DNA from: Bathymodiolus brooksi
Taxonomy: Eukaryota; Mollusca; Bivalvia; Mytilida; Modiolidae
Reading direction: 5' to 3'
DNA length: 64,000 bases
Assembly (NCBI GenBank): GCA_963680875.1
Contig: OY804576.1
Span: 80,108,711 to 80,172,710, forward strand
Made by a program: the position numbers and the translations under genes. Shown in pieces: positions 30,803-42,357 of the stretch; positions within the stretch are counted from its first letter, which is position 1, and every line of letters starts with the position of its first letter. A model generated the notes under the pieces. It was given only the letters and a program-made list of their open reading frames with translations. It was not told the origin of the DNA and did no database searches.

Positions 30803-31178
30803 TCATTGAATCTGCTAGGCACTGGTCTCAGGACATTTGCCCACCTATTTCTCAAATTGTCTTGAAGAACTTTATAAAAAATTGGTTTAATTATTAAAGA
30901 ATGATCTGAAGAAAATTTGATAAAACTGGCAATTGTCCTGAAGATTTCAAAGTCTAGCTGAAGCACTGATAAAAGTTTGAACCACTGAGTGGAAATGTGA
31001 TATTGTCATCTGTTTTATTCATCAATCATGATATTCTGTTACACACTGGGGGTGTTGAGCTGGTGCATTTATTATGTTAACTTATAAATCCTATTACACA
31101 CTAAGAGTATGCAGTCTATGCATTTATGTTAACTTTTTAACAAGTATTAGTAACAATTATGTATTGCCATTTAATGTA

Positions 31179-31360
31179 CAGGGGTCTCCCTCTTTTAAGG
31201 TCACCCCCATCAACACCACCTCGCTTTTCAGTTTAGATTTCAGATACACTGAAATAATAAAATTAAAACTGCTTAATTGTCCCTCTTGAGAGAGGCCACG
31301 GCTATATAAGGTCACTTTTTCATTGCAGAAGGTGGTGGCCTTATAAGTGAGGGACTACTG
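31179..31360. mobile_element. Tigger-type MITE downstream of ENTPD
   Basis: CAGGGGTCTCCCTC and GAGGGACTACTG ends, with TA on both sides. 182 bp with a hyphenated palindromic interior. Confidence 0.75.
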
Positions 31361-31690
31361 TAACGTCATATAGTTATATTATATACTCATATAAATATCT
31401 TTAATCTGATTTGATAAAACACTGTCATGTGATATTTATCCATTCGTTGGGTCAACTGCTAATCGTAAGATCTCATAGTAAGGTCCACTGCTCGCGAGGA
31501 AATCCCAAGGAAATTCCCACGTGAGCCTCACATGTTTCCAATTATAGTTACTTCTCTTGATTCAACAGACAACAAATAGGTTCGTCGCTGTAGGCGAAGA
31601 AGAAATTTTATATATTATATCGAATATTTTCGCAAGCCGCAGGTATTCTATTACTTGGTGTCTGATGCAAAAATATTCGATAGAATATAC

Positions 31691-31821
31691 CAATTATCAC
31701 CCTTGTTGGAGTGTGACCCAACGGTTTGTCTCCCCTCGAAAAGTTAGGTCATCCTCGGGTGACCTTTATTTTTCTCTGGGAGACAAACCGTCGGGTCACA
31801 TTCCAACAAGGGTGATAATTG
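31691..31821. repeat. Large hairpin: 44-bp arms, with an inner hairpin
   Basis: The left arm 31691-31734 starts CAATTATCACCCTTGTTGGA; the right arm 31778-31821 is its near-perfect reverse complement (CAACAAGGGTGATAATTG at the end). The loop itself contains AGGTCATCCTCGGGTGACCT. A second pair of arms (ATATCGAATATTTTCGCA around 31619 and its reverse around 31668) sits just outside. Probably a MITE; no coding content. Confidence 0.8.
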
Positions 31822-31829
31822 TATAATGT

Positions 31830-32655
31830 GTTACCATATTCTAGCATTACTTTTGCATGATAATTGCAGTTTTGGGGATTATAGCTTACTTCAGTTTTTA
31901 CGATTTCAAGTTCTGGAAAATTTATATATTTTTGTAGTAAAAGAAAAAATAGGAAATTGTCAAGAAGGGATATATTACATTTTTATTCATTTTGTTTTAC
32001 TACCATACCGATAAGTTATTTAATGAAAAATGTTAAAAAAACCCACATCATATTGAGTTCTTAAATTGTATGTACCCAGGAAATCCAAGTCATTATTTGT
32101 TATTATAAACACAATTTGAGGGATATATTTATATATGTGTATTATTTATCAATGAATGATTTTTTTTTTGTATGAGTGAAGAGTGTATTTTGTGTGTAGA
32201 TGTGTTTACTCACTTGGCATTTAAATATTTATAGTAAAAACTTTTTTTTTTAATTAACTGATTATATGTGATATATTTTTTTACTAAATAGCAAAACTTC
32301 TAATCAAACAGTTATATACTCTTCGAGTTGTTTTTCACAATCAAAGCTTGTAAGCGACAAGTCACTTCTATAAAAATACATTTGAAACAATCTCATGAAA
32401 AAAAATCCCCAAAAAAGTAAACATGCAGATAAAATTTACAAACTTTTTTCGTCAACAAGTTTTCTGGTATACCAAACATCAAAGTCCAAGCTTTGCTTTA
32501 TACTATGTCATTAATGGGTTCAAAATAAACAAAAAAATGTTTAGCAGTAGTTTACTTTTCTAGTTACTTTGCATGTAAGTTGTTTTGTGTGGTTTTCACT
32601 GTGCGGGTGGACTATTAGTCCCAGAGGCCAGAGGGCATCATCCACCCAGTAGTCA
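31830..32655. other. Intergenic AT-rich stretch, nothing recognised
   Basis: There are T- and A-rich runs and short frames only. I found no exon, RNA or clear repeat. Confidence 0.5.
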
Positions 32656-32664
32656 GTGTTTCAG

Positions 32665-33283
32665 TAGTTCTAATAATAAAACCCTAAATGCTCGCTTACT
32701 CGCAAGGGTTATAACGGGATGTCATTACACGTAATGGAGCAGCTGCCGAGATTTTTTGCGCTCGCTTACAGAGCTTCTGACGCCTGCATTTATCAATAAT
32801 AAGACATAACCTTTCCTTTTGTCCATTATTATAACAAGTTTTTATCACCTACCAGTATTTTAGAATGTAATTCCCACAAAATAAAAACCTTCTCTCTGAA
32901 CATTTTGAATTTCGTCATTTCCGGCCTCACTATTTGGATGTCGATACCATATTTGGCGATTGAGGCGTGAATGTTTACATCAACGTGTAGTAAGAAATAC
33001 CATATTTAGAAAAGCTCCACCTTCCGTAGTTTCCGGTTATGGAAAACGATCGATAAATTTGAACAAGGTTGTTGCTACCTTTGAAAAGCATATATTTCTC
33101 AGCCAAACCGATTTAACAAGGACTGGGATCATCAGTAATAGATATAATGAAATGTTTGAAGCGTAAATAGTGAGTTTTTATGTTTCAACTGCAACTTTTT
33201 TTTTGCTCCATTGTGACGAATGGGACCGCGTTGTAGCTCTGCCGAGACACAAGTTTGTCACAGGAGCTACATTATTGCAGCTA
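32665..33283. mobile_element. MULE-like non-autonomous transposon, copy 2 (619 bp)
   Basis: Flanked by the 9-base direct repeat GTGTTTCAG (32656-32664 and 33284-33292). It is nearly collinear with 13189-13828 and has the same ends. The conserved interior includes TTGAACAAGGTTGTTGCTAC and GCATATATTTCTCAGCC. A 68-codon frame (32960-33166) is shared only in part with copy 1 and is not a convincing gene. Confidence 0.72.
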
Positions 33284-33351
33284 GTGTTTCAGCACTGACA
33301 TGGGTTATTAGATATATAATTATTACTGAAATATACAGTTCCTAAACAATA

Positions 33352-33545
33352 TAATTATTATTAAAACGAAGGTTCTCCTCTCTCAGACATAGGTGACTTT
33401 TGTCGATTTTGGTTATCCTGTTTTGGCCCTTTGGTTTTTTTTTCTCTTGAACACTTTGAAATTATTTGGTTTTCATTTTGAAGCATACCTCGTGAAGAAT
33501 ATTCCAGAATTGTGTCATGTGCACTAAATTTGATATCTACGTTTT
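33352..33545 (+). repeat. Dispersed repeat abutting the second pearl-like array
   Basis: Same family as 24313-24512 (AAGGTTCTCCTC, CATAGGTGAC, TGTCATGTGCACTAAATTT). It ends exactly where the array element at 33546 begins. Confidence 0.6.
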
Positions 33546-34646
33546 TAGCTCACCTTGCCAAAGGCAATGTGAGCTTTTGCCATCACTTGGCATCCGTCGT
33601 CCGTTAACTTTTCATTTTAATCTTCTCCTCTGAAACCCCTCAGCCAAATGAAGTGAAACTTGGTAGGAAGCATCTATGGAAGGTCCTCTCTAAAGATTGC
33701 TCATTTTCTCCTGATCCATTAACAAACATGGCTGCCATAGGCAATTCTTGTTTCTGATTGGCCAATTTAAAAAAATCTTCCCATATGAAACCGCTTGGCC
33801 AAATGAACCGAAACTTGGTAGGAAGCATGTATATCATGTCCTCTATGAAGATTGCTCATTTAGTTCCGATCCGTTAACAAACACGGCTGCCACAGACAAT
33901 TCTTGTTTCTGGTTGGTTGATTTCTAATAAATCTTCTCCTCTGAAGACGCTCTGCCAAATGAACCAAAACTTAGTAGGAAGCATCCTTGGAAGGTCCTCT
34001 ATAGCGATTGCCCATTTAGTTCCGATCCTAACAAACATGGCTGCCATAGGCAATTCTTGTTTCTGATTGGTTGATTTCTAATAAATCTTCTCCTCTGAAG
34101 ACGCTCTGCCAAATGAATCGAAACTTAGTAGGAAGCATCCTTGGAAGGTCCTCTATAGCGATTGCCCATTTAGTTCCGATCCTAACAAACATGGCTGCCA
34201 TAGGCAATTCTTGTTTCTGATTGGCCGATTAAAAAAATCTTCTCCTCGGAAACCACTTGGCCAAATGAACCGAAACTTGGTAGGAAGCATATATGGCCGG
34301 TCCTCTCTAAAGATTGCTCATTTAGTTCCGATCCGTTAACAAACATGGCCACCAAAGGCAATTCTTGTTTCTGATTGGTTGATTTCTAAAAAATATTCTT
34401 CTCTGAAACCACTTTGCCAAATGAATCGAAACTTGGTAGGAAGCATCCTTGGAAGGTCATCTTATAGATTGCTCATTTAGTTGCAATCCGTTAATAAACA
34501 TGGCCGACACAGGCCATTCTTGTTTCTGATTGGTCAACTTCTAAATATCTTCTTCTCTGTAACTGCTTACCCAAATGACCAAAACTTGGTGGGAAACACC
34601 TATGGAAGGTTCTGTATTAAGTTTCCTCAAAGCAGAATGAAAGGTC
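33546..34646 (+). mobile_element. Pearl/Helentron-like element, 3' end lost
   Basis: Same 5' end (TAGCTCACCTTGCCAAAGGC, then GGCATCCGTCGTCCGTTAAC) and ~155-bp core units as 26216-27829, about seven copies. The terminal hairpin and CTAG are missing: the similarity stops at AGAATGAAAGGT near 34646. Confidence 0.75.
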
Positions 34647-34995
34647 AAATAATTGTTTTTTAAATAGTATCATTCAACTCATAATGTGTAACTTATTGTT
34701 GTACAGATGGCTGCATTAAGGGGAGACATAAGTTTTAGGTATCTAAAACAGTTCTTCCTAGTTGTAATATGCATTGTCCTGTTTTTGTGTGGTTATCAGG
34801 ATACATGTAGTGGGTACCTCTATTTAATATATTGTTATTATTGTATCCTCTGTCACAGACAATTAAATACATTGTTATATTTATATATTTTCTGTTGAAG
34901 ATGTTTATAGTCTTATATGTATATTACTTTGATCTTTTCAAAAATAAAATGTCTAATTTTTATTACCATTGTCTTTTGATTTTTACTTTACTTTA

Positions 34996-37118
34996 CGAGT
35001 TATCAACGTCACTATCAACATTATTTTAATTAGATTGTGGCAGTCAGTTTTTGGTTGCTGGTTATGAGTCATCAACGTCACTATCAACAATATTTTATTA
35101 GATCGTGGCAGTCAGTTTTTGGTTGCTGGTTATGAGTCATCAACGTCACTATCAACAATATTTTAGTTAGATCGTGGCAGTCAGTTTTTGGTTGCTGGTT
35201 ATGAGTCATCAACGTCACTATCAACAATATTTTAGTTAGATCGTGGCAGTCAGTTTTTGGTTGCTGGTTATGAGTCATCAACGTCACTATCAACAATATT
35301 TTAGTTAGATCGTGGCAGTCAGTTTTTGGTTGCTGGTTATGAGTCATCAACGTCACTATCAACATTATTTTAGTTAGATCGTGGCAGTCAGTTTTTGGTT
35401 GCTGGTTATGAGTCATCAACGTCACTATCAACATTATTTTAATTAGATCGTGGCAGTCAGTTTTTGGTTGCTGGTTATGAGTCATCAACGTCACTATCAA
35501 CATTATTTTAATTAGATCGTGGCAGTCAGTTTTTGGTTGCTGGTTATGAGTCATCAACGTCACTATCAACATTATTTTAATTAGATCGTGGCAGTCAGTT
35601 TTTGGTTGCTGGTTATGAGTCATCAACGTCACTATCAACATTATTTTAATTAGATCGTGGCAGTCAGTTTTTGGTTGCTGGTTATGAGTCATCAACGTCA
35701 CTATCAACAATATTTTAGTTAGATCGTGGCAGTCAGTTTTTGGTTGCTGGTTATGAGTCATCAACGTCACTATCAACATTATTTTAATTAGATCGTGGCA
35801 GTCAGTTTTTGGTTGCTGGTTATGAGTCATCAACGTCACTATCAACATTATTTTAATTAGATCGTGGCAGTCAGTTTTTGGTTGCTGGTTATGAGTCATC
35901 AACGTCACTATCAACAATATTTTAGTTAGATCGTGGCAGTCAGTTTTTGGTTGCTGGTTATGAGTCATCAACGTCACTATCAACATTATTTTAATTAGAT
36001 CGTGGCAGTCAGTTTTTGGTTGCTGGTTATGAGTCATCAACGTCACTATCAACAATATTTTATTAGATCGTGGCAGTCAGTTTTTGGTTGCTGGTTATGA
36101 GTCATCAACGTCACTATCAACAATATTTTAGTTAGATCGTGGCAGTCAGTTTTTGGTTGCTGGTTATGAGTCATCAACGTCACTATCAACAATATTTTAT
36201 TAGATCGTGGCAGTCAGTTTTTGGTTGCTGGTTATGAGTCATCAACGTCACTATCAACATTATTTTAATTAGATCGTGGCAGTCAGTTTTTGGTTGCTGG
36301 TTATGAGTCATCAACGTCACTATCAACATTATTTTAGTTAGATCGTGGCAGTCAGTTTTTGGTTGCTGGTTATGAGTCATCAACGTCACTATCAACAATA
36401 TTTTAGTTAGATCGTGGCAGTCAGTTTTTGGTTGCTGGTTATGAGTCATCAACGTCACTATCAACATTATTTTAATTAGATCGTGGCAGTCAGTTTTTGG
36501 TTGCTGGTTATGAGTCATCAACGTCACTATCAACATTATTTTAGTTAGATCGTGGCAGTCAGTTTTTGGTTGCTGGTTATGAGTCATCAACGTCACTATC
36601 AACATTATTTTAATTAGATCGTGGCAGTCAGTTTTTGGTTGCTGGTTATGAGTCATCAACGTCACTATCAACAATATTTTAGTTAGATCGTGGCAGTCAG
36701 TTTTTGGTTGCTGGTTATGAGTCATCAACGTCACTATCAACATTATTTTAATTAGATCGTGGCAGTCAGTTTTTGGTTGCTGGTTATGAGTCATCAACGT
36801 CACTATCAACATTATTTTAGTTAGATCGTGGCAGTCAGTTTTTGGTTGCTGGTTATGAGTCATCAACGTCACTATCAACATTATTTTAATTAGATCGTGG
36901 CAGTCAGTTTTTGGTTGCTGGTTATGAGTCATCAACGTCACTATCAACATTATTTTAATTAGATCGTGGCAGTCAGTTTTTGGTTGCTGGCTATGAGTCA
37001 TCAACGTCACTATCAACAATATTTTAGTTAGATCGTGGCAGTCAGTTTTTGGTTGCTGGTTATGAGTCATCAACGTCACTATCAACAATATTTTAGTTAG
37101 ATCGTGGCAGTCAGTTTT
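34996..37118. repeat. 69-bp satellite, ~31 copies, derived from SINE family 1
   Basis: The unit contains AACGTCACTATCAACAATAT, TTTAGTTAGATCGTGGCAGT and CAGTTTTTGG. These align base for base with the reversed 3' part of SINE 1 (AATGCCACTTTCAACAATAT, TTCAGTTATATCGTGGTGGT, CAGTTTTATTGG). The flank after 37118 is the rest of a minus-strand SINE 1. Copies differ mainly at AAT/ATT and AGTT/AATT. Three units lack one base and break the minus-strand open frames of 323 and 335 codons, which exist only because 69 is a multiple of three. Confidence 0.9.
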
Positions 37119-37225
37119 GTTGGTAGAGAAAACCAGAGTATCTGAAGAAAACAACTGATCTGCCTCTGAAAACTTGATCTTATAATTCAACATGGAAGGG
37201 AATCAAACTCACTTTATTGGGGATA
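37119..37225 (-). mobile_element. Body of the SINE family 1 copy that seeded the satellite
   Basis: GTTGGTAGAGAAAACCAGAG, ACTGATCTGCC and GGGAATCAAACTCACTTTAT are the reversed centre and box B region of SINE 1. Its 3' part is replaced by, and continuous with, the 69-bp array. Confidence 0.7.
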
Positions 37226-37230
37226 ACGGC

Positions 37231-37593
37231 GAGTGAGTGATTGTTGTTCAACACCAAATCAGCAATTTTTCAGTTAAATCATGTCGAGAACAAGTTACCT
37301 TCAGTGAAATGATAATGATGTCTGCATTTATGTACTAGACCAACATGCTTATTTGGATTTGTATAGTGCTAGCTCAATGAAACAACTGTCCGTGAGTAGA
37401 CATGTTGCTCTACTCGGACACATTATCCTGATTTTTAGCCATCCAGTCTTTGCTCTTACTCCTTAAAGCCGAGTGCTTAGCGGAGAAGCAGTAAATGTCA
37501 ATTTAATTGTCTGGTTTGACGCGACCGGGGCTCGAACCCACTATATACAGAATTTAAAGGCGAGCACGCTAACCATTACACCACCGATGCGGT
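37231..37593 (-). mobile_element. SINE family 2 copy (minus)
   Basis: + strand runs from GAGTGAGTGATTGTTGTTCA (tail) to ACCATTACACCACCGATGCG (head in reverse). Full length. Confidence 0.82.
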
Positions 37594-37769
37594 TATATTT
37601 GGGATTGGTACCGATTGCATAGGTAGACAAAAATTCAACAACCATGAATAACAGATTTGTCTAAAATATTTACCTTAAGGAACACCAACTGATACATGGG
37701 AAATGCTTAATTTCCCTTGCAATAAAATTTGACATGTTTTAAATATTTGTCCAAGTTATGACACTGTAT

Positions 37770-37850
37770 CATCACCATCTCAAGAAATAACTCATTTCGG
37801 CACGATATAGCCGAGATGGTGTTAAACAACAATAAATCACTAACTCACAT
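37770..37850 (+). mobile_element. SINE family 2 3' fragment
   Basis: It keeps only CATCACCATCTC...CACGATATAGCCGAGATGGT, then TTAAACAACAATAAATCACT: the last third of the family. Confidence 0.6.
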
Positions 37851-37933
37851 GATTATTTACTCCTTAAAATTGTCAAAACAGGGTAGATGTGTAGGTCATT
37901 GATTTCTTTTCATGATCCTTTCTAAGATAAATA

Positions 37934-38279
37934 ACTGCATCCGTGGTGTTATGGTTAGGTGTGCTCATCTCGAGTGCCCTGATCAGGTCAAACCAAAGAC
38001 TATATAAAAATGGTATTTGTTGCTTCTTCACTAAGCACACAGCATAAAAGAGACAGCAAAGACTGGTTGGCCTGGAATCAGGAAAATGTGCCTGAGTGGA
38101 GCGACATGTCTAACCGTAGACTGTTGTTTTAGTGAGCTAGCACTATAAAAAATCCAACTAAGCGTGTTGGTCTAGTACAAAGTGGACCTCATCGTCATCT
38201 CATTGAAAATCAACTTGTTCTCACCATGATATAGCTGAAAAATCGCTGAGATGGCGTTAATCAACAATCACTCACTCAC
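37934..38279 (+). mobile_element. SINE family 2 copy with 13-bp TSD
   Basis: Flanked by TCTAAGATAAATA (37921-37933) and TCTAAGATAAGTA (38280-38292), one mismatch in 13. The head is GCATCCGTGGTGTTATGGTT and the tail CACTCACT. This fixes the true ends of the family. Confidence 0.88.
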
Positions 38280-38472
38280 TCTAAGATAAGTAAAAATAAA
38301 GTCAATAACTGCAATTTCAATAATATATTTTAAAGCCTCCGTTTAATAAAAACCAATACATTATATACTAAGCAACTTCTCTGAAAACTAAACACATTAA
38401 AATCCAGATTGTCAAAGAATAATAATTATGACTATTATACAATAATATTGTCAATTCTTTAAAAAAAAACAA

Positions 38473-38721
38473 CAGTAGAACTTCTGTGGCTCAACCTCGA
38501 AAGGACTGCAGAAATCTAACTCCCTTAATTTCCGGGAAAGTTCTAATCGAGTGATTGAATTTCCTTAATTTCAGGGAAAAGTTCTAATCGAGTGATTGAA
38601 TTTCCTTAATTTTAGGGAAAGATCTAATCGAGTGATTGAATTTCCTTAATTTCAGGGAAAGATCTAATCGAGTGATTGAATTTCCTTAATTTCATGGAAA
38701 GTTCTAATCGAGTTCTACAAG
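38473..38721. mobile_element. Tigger-type MITE with internal 40-bp tandem repeats
   Basis: CAGTAGAACTTCTGTGGCTC at left; CGAGTTCTAC near the right end is its partial reverse. Inside, about five units of ~40 bases (AAAGATCTAATCGAGTGATT, GAATTTCCTTAATTTCAGGG) expand one segment of the element. Confidence 0.65.
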
Positions 38722-39028
38722 TGTAAGAACAAAGCATTTTTTGGTGATTAGAAATTGGAATAAAAGTTATTTTTGTACATTGTATTAAGAATGTGTAATT
38801 TTTAAATTTTAAACAGAAATCATAGCTAATTCTCAGGAGCTTATAGGGGTGACCTTACACTCCTCGTCTACATAATGTGCACCACCTCTTACATAAAATC
38901 CTGTATCCACGCCTGAAGTTAATTTTGTTCTTACCTTTTACTATAACATTTCTCAATACGGATGTCTTCATATAAACGATGAATTCACTGAACAAATAGA
39001 AAGAACAATTTTAAACCATCATATCGTT

Positions 39029-39124
39029 GATTGATTGATTGGTGTTTAAAACCAACTTTAGCAATATTTCAGTTATATCATGGCGTTAACAAATTCTATT
39101 ATTAACTTTGACACCTACAAGATC
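39029..39124 (-). mobile_element. 5'-truncated SINE family 1 with 11-bp TSD
   Basis: ATCATATCGTT lies on both sides (39018-39028 and 39125-39135). On the + strand the insert starts with (GATT)n, the reversed tail, then GGTGTTTAAAACCAAC and TTCAGTTATATCATGGCG. Only the 3' end of the family is present, the usual result of incomplete reverse transcription. Confidence 0.78.
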
Positions 39125-39135
39125 ATCATATCGTT

Positions 39136-39700
39136 CTATATAACTAACAAACAAAAACAAAAATTATACCTTTACAGAACAAATAGAAAGAAAAAAATGC
39201 TTAAACCATCATATCGTTCTACATAATTAACAAACAAAAAAAAAACTATACCATACAATGTGAAATGACATTTATATGTTAAAAAAGTAAGATTGTTGAT
39301 CCTCATAATTATTGTACTGGGTTAGAAATATAAAAATAGATTATACATTTCTGTGGTCTGAAATATAATATACATACACATGTATGTGAAAAAAACCCAA
39401 CAAATAATAGGGACGGATTTACATAAGCTTTTAGCTTGTTTCCGAATCCACATTCTGTAAATATTGTATATGATGTAAGTAAAATTTATAAAATGAAAAA
39501 CATGAACAAAAATACCACAGTCGGAACAGTTAAAAAATCCAATAGCAAAATCGTAGAAAGAGGCATGTTTTGTTTTCTGGAATGAATCGTGTTCTAACAA
39601 AAGAAACCTCCATAATGCTTTGCATTTCAAATTAAATTCTGTGATTTTAAATCAATAATTACTGGTACATGCATATGGCACTATGCTATGGAATCTTTCA
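39136..39700. other. Intergenic stretch, nothing recognised
   Basis: A 102-codon minus-strand frame (39322-39630) is present but has the composition of random AT-rich sequence and no family resemblance. A CATCATATCGTTCTA motif recurs (near 39123 and 39208). Confidence 0.45.
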
Positions 39701-39707
39701 GTACAGT

Positions 39708-39950
39708 AATGGCAGTGATCGTATGGTAGTTGGATTTACAACTACCTATGCAATAAGTGCCTATCACCATTGATGTTGTGAGTTTGAATCTCGATCACAG
39801 CGAGGTGTATAACATTATGTGATAAAGTTTGTCAGTGACTTGTGACAGGTCGGTGGTTTTCTATAGATACTCCGGTTTCCTCCACCAATAAAACTGATCA
39901 CCACGATATTACTGAAATATTGTTGAAAGTGGCATTAAACATCTTAAACC
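39708..39950 (+). mobile_element. SINE family 1 copy
   Basis: GATCGTATGGTAGTTGGATT head, TGTGAGTTTGAATCTCG box B-like region, and TTGTTGAAAGTGGCATTAAA end. Confidence 0.78.
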
Positions 39951-40173
39951 ACCAACCCCCATCAAAAGTAAATCTTCAAAAAATAGATATATAAAATGTA
40001 TAAAGCAAAATCAAGCAAAAACAAAATGAAAACAATAAATCCATACACAACACATCAAACAGTCTAGCTGTTATAGTAAAATTATTATTATAAAATGTTA
40101 AATGTTTTCAAAAATTAGTCACTGAATATGACTTAATACTGAACACCATATGATAATACTTAAAATATATATA

Positions 40174-40322
40174 GTCAAGCCTGCCTTAAAGGGCACCTCT
40201 ATATAACAAATCACTCTCTATAAAGGACAGTCTCATTTTTCCCAATAATGAATAGTGCATATAATTTTAACCTGTATATAAAGGGCAACTGCTCATAAAG
40301 GGCCTTTATATACAGGTTCGAT
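40174..40322. mobile_element. Tigger-type MITE
   Basis: AGTCAAGCCTGCCTTAAAGG at left and TATATACAGGTTCGATTA at right are imperfect inverted repeats; AAAGGGC blocks recur inside. It is followed by a (TA)n run. Confidence 0.6.
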
Positions 40323-40348
40323 TATATATATATATATATATATTATAT

Positions 40349-40413
40349 GTTATTCAGCTATCAGACAGGGTATATAATGTCACATTATATACCCTGTCTG
40401 ATAGCTGAATAAC
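40349..40413. repeat. Perfect hairpin: 31-bp arms, 3-base loop
   Basis: Left arm 40349-40379 (GTTATTCAGCTATCAGACAG...), loop TCA, right arm 40383-40413, exact reverse complement. Such a perfect short-loop palindrome can extrude as a cruciform. Just outside, TATATTACGGATTTAAC (about 40418) is partly repeated in reverse near 41095, so the hairpin may be the end of a ~0.7 kb element. Confidence 0.85.
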
Positions 40414-41104
40414 AGATATATTACGGATTTAACCTTTTTTTTAAAATACAACATCCAACTGTATTAAATAAATTTGCCTCTTTTATTTTCATTTTTCGTA
40501 TCTCTAGATGTCCATTTCCGTACCTTTGACGTCATTCTTCAATGACGTCAAAATATGTGTCACGTCATATTTCATGTATAGGGTGTCTCATGAAGGAAAA
40601 TACTGTACTAAATTTCTAAATCAATACAGTTTCATATGTAGTAAATTTTATAAACTTTATAAATATAACATTAATATATCACATAACAAAACAACGGGTT
40701 TGCGAAACAGTTTCAATAATTTAAATGTTAACTACATGTAAATAAAACCTTGGTGTGGCCCCATGACGTCGAAAGTTTTCAAGGCTCAACGTTTTGTTTA
40801 TTTGTTATGGTACAGCCGTGGAACATAGGAGTTTGCTGAATCGATCAGGTATTTGTGACGCAATTACCCGTTGTAATATTTGTTTTGTTCATGCAGCCGT
40901 TTTGAGTATAAAAACAGCATTTAATTTGGTAAAAATACATTTATTATTCCGTATTATACCATCGATTCAGTGAAGCGTAATGTTTTGTCGTCCATGTTTT
41001 AATCGTTGTTGGGGACTGAAATATATACCCCGTCTGTTTTCCGAATATATGCTGACATTCAGGGCTGAAGAACCAATGAAAATATGTATAACAAACTAAA
41101 TTCG

Positions 41105-41135
<31 letters not shown>

Positions 41136-41138
<3 letters not shown>

Positions 41139-41297
41139 AGTGGATGTGGTCGAGTGGTCTAGGGCGCTGGATGTAAGGCTAAGCGAATGGTGCTGCAGTG
41201 TATCAATGGTGTGGGTTCAAATCCTGTCGAGGGGAGAACAAAAATTTGACAGCTCTAAAATCTAATTCTAACACTGTTTGGTTTAATTTTCAGACGT
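41136..41297 (+). mobile_element. SINE family 3 copy, between TA runs
   Basis: GATGTGGTCGAGTGGTCTAG (box A-like), GGTGTGGGTTCAAATCC (box B-like) and TTAATTTTCAGACG at the end. (TA)n tracts sit on both sides. Confidence 0.82.
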
Positions 41298-41322
41298 ATA
41301 TATATATATATATATATACATA

Positions 41323-41412
41323 CAGTCAAACCTGTCTGTAGTGACCTTTGATGTGAATTCTTAAAAAGGTCATGTAAGACAGTGAGTCTTTATATAGAGG
41401 TTATGATATTTG
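41323..41412 (+). mobile_element. Tigger-type MITE, partial
   Basis: CAGTCAAACCTGTCTGTAGT after TA, then GTCATGTAAGACAGTG and TATATAGAGGTTATGA, the decayed right half. Confidence 0.55.
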
Positions 41413-42270
41413 CAAACAAAATAATGTTTATTAGTATAAATGCAGTTATAGTGTATATAGTTTACAGTTTGTGTAAGTGTATATGGAATGATGTCTGTGT
41501 TTACATATTTTTAGTGCTGGTGTATATTAAAATAAGTCATTTCTAATCAAATAAAGGTTGCAGATCACTTTTATTTCATATGTAAAAAAACATTATGCAG
41601 TATGGCATGAAAAAATAACAGTAAAAAATATTTTTTAAATAGACATCTCTTTAGGAAAGTTTTAAGATATCACCTGAGCTAAAAATACACTATAATGTTC
41701 ATTTGTAACTGAAAAAATATATAAGTCATTACTTGACCAGTTTCACCGTTTATAGTTGTACTTTCTACCAACAAATATAACTTTGACGAAATGTCTGAGT
41801 AGGGGTAGCACATTATCTATTATTATACTTTCTGTAAACTTCTGTAATATAAGTTCATACGATATTTTGGCATATATCACAAAGAATTATATAGTGTTGA
41901 TATACTATGCGAAAATAGTACATCTACTATGCCAGTTTCATGCGGGGAAGGTTGGGTTTTCAGCTGTATGTCAAGCTATATATAGCTAGTCCACGTGCAA
42001 GGGGTCGGATCCAATCTGTCAATCTATCATAGTCGCCACCAACATTATTATTCATGTTACTGTTTTTTAATACTTGTTATTGTTGTTAATTAAATTTCAA
42101 ACTTCAAAAATCTTTATATTTATAAAGCCTTATTATATAAAATGAAACAAAGAATATTCTCACACTTTCAAGACTATCTGATCCAATATATTAGTCACCA
42201 ATATCAGAACCTCCTTTATTGTAATAGGTCTCAATATATTTTGTCTACATATAACAGTTAGCATGCATAA
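41413..42270. other. Intergenic AT-rich stretch, nothing recognised
   Basis: Short frames only; no exon, RNA or repeat that I can support. Confidence 0.5.
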
Positions 42271-42275
42271 TAATA

Positions 42276-42357
42276 ATAATAACATTGTGTTAGCAATGAC
42301 TATGCCATATAGTGGTCAGGGTTGAAGACATAGTCATTGCTAGCACAACATTATTAT
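42276..42357. repeat. Hairpin with ~29-bp arms
   Basis: AATAATAACATTGTGTTAGC...ACTATG and its reverse complement CATAGTCATTGCTAGCACAA...TTATTAT, with a ~24-base loop. Only one or two mismatches. Confidence 0.75.

Noticed and set aside
31557..32014. Two adjacent + strand frames (89 and 62 codons)
   Set aside because: The first runs through a palindromic hairpin element and the second is Leu/Phe-rich random AT sequence.
35084..37193. Two minus-strand open frames of 323 and 335 codons encoding perfect 23-residue repeats
   Set aside because: They are produced by the 69-bp SINE-derived satellite (69 is divisible by three). They have no unique N-terminus, splice signals or non-repeat domain, and single-base deletions in the array interrupt them.
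39322..39630. 102-codon minus-strand frame rich in Phe, Cys and Ile
   Set aside because: Composition expected from AT-rich non-coding DNA; no motif, no splice context.
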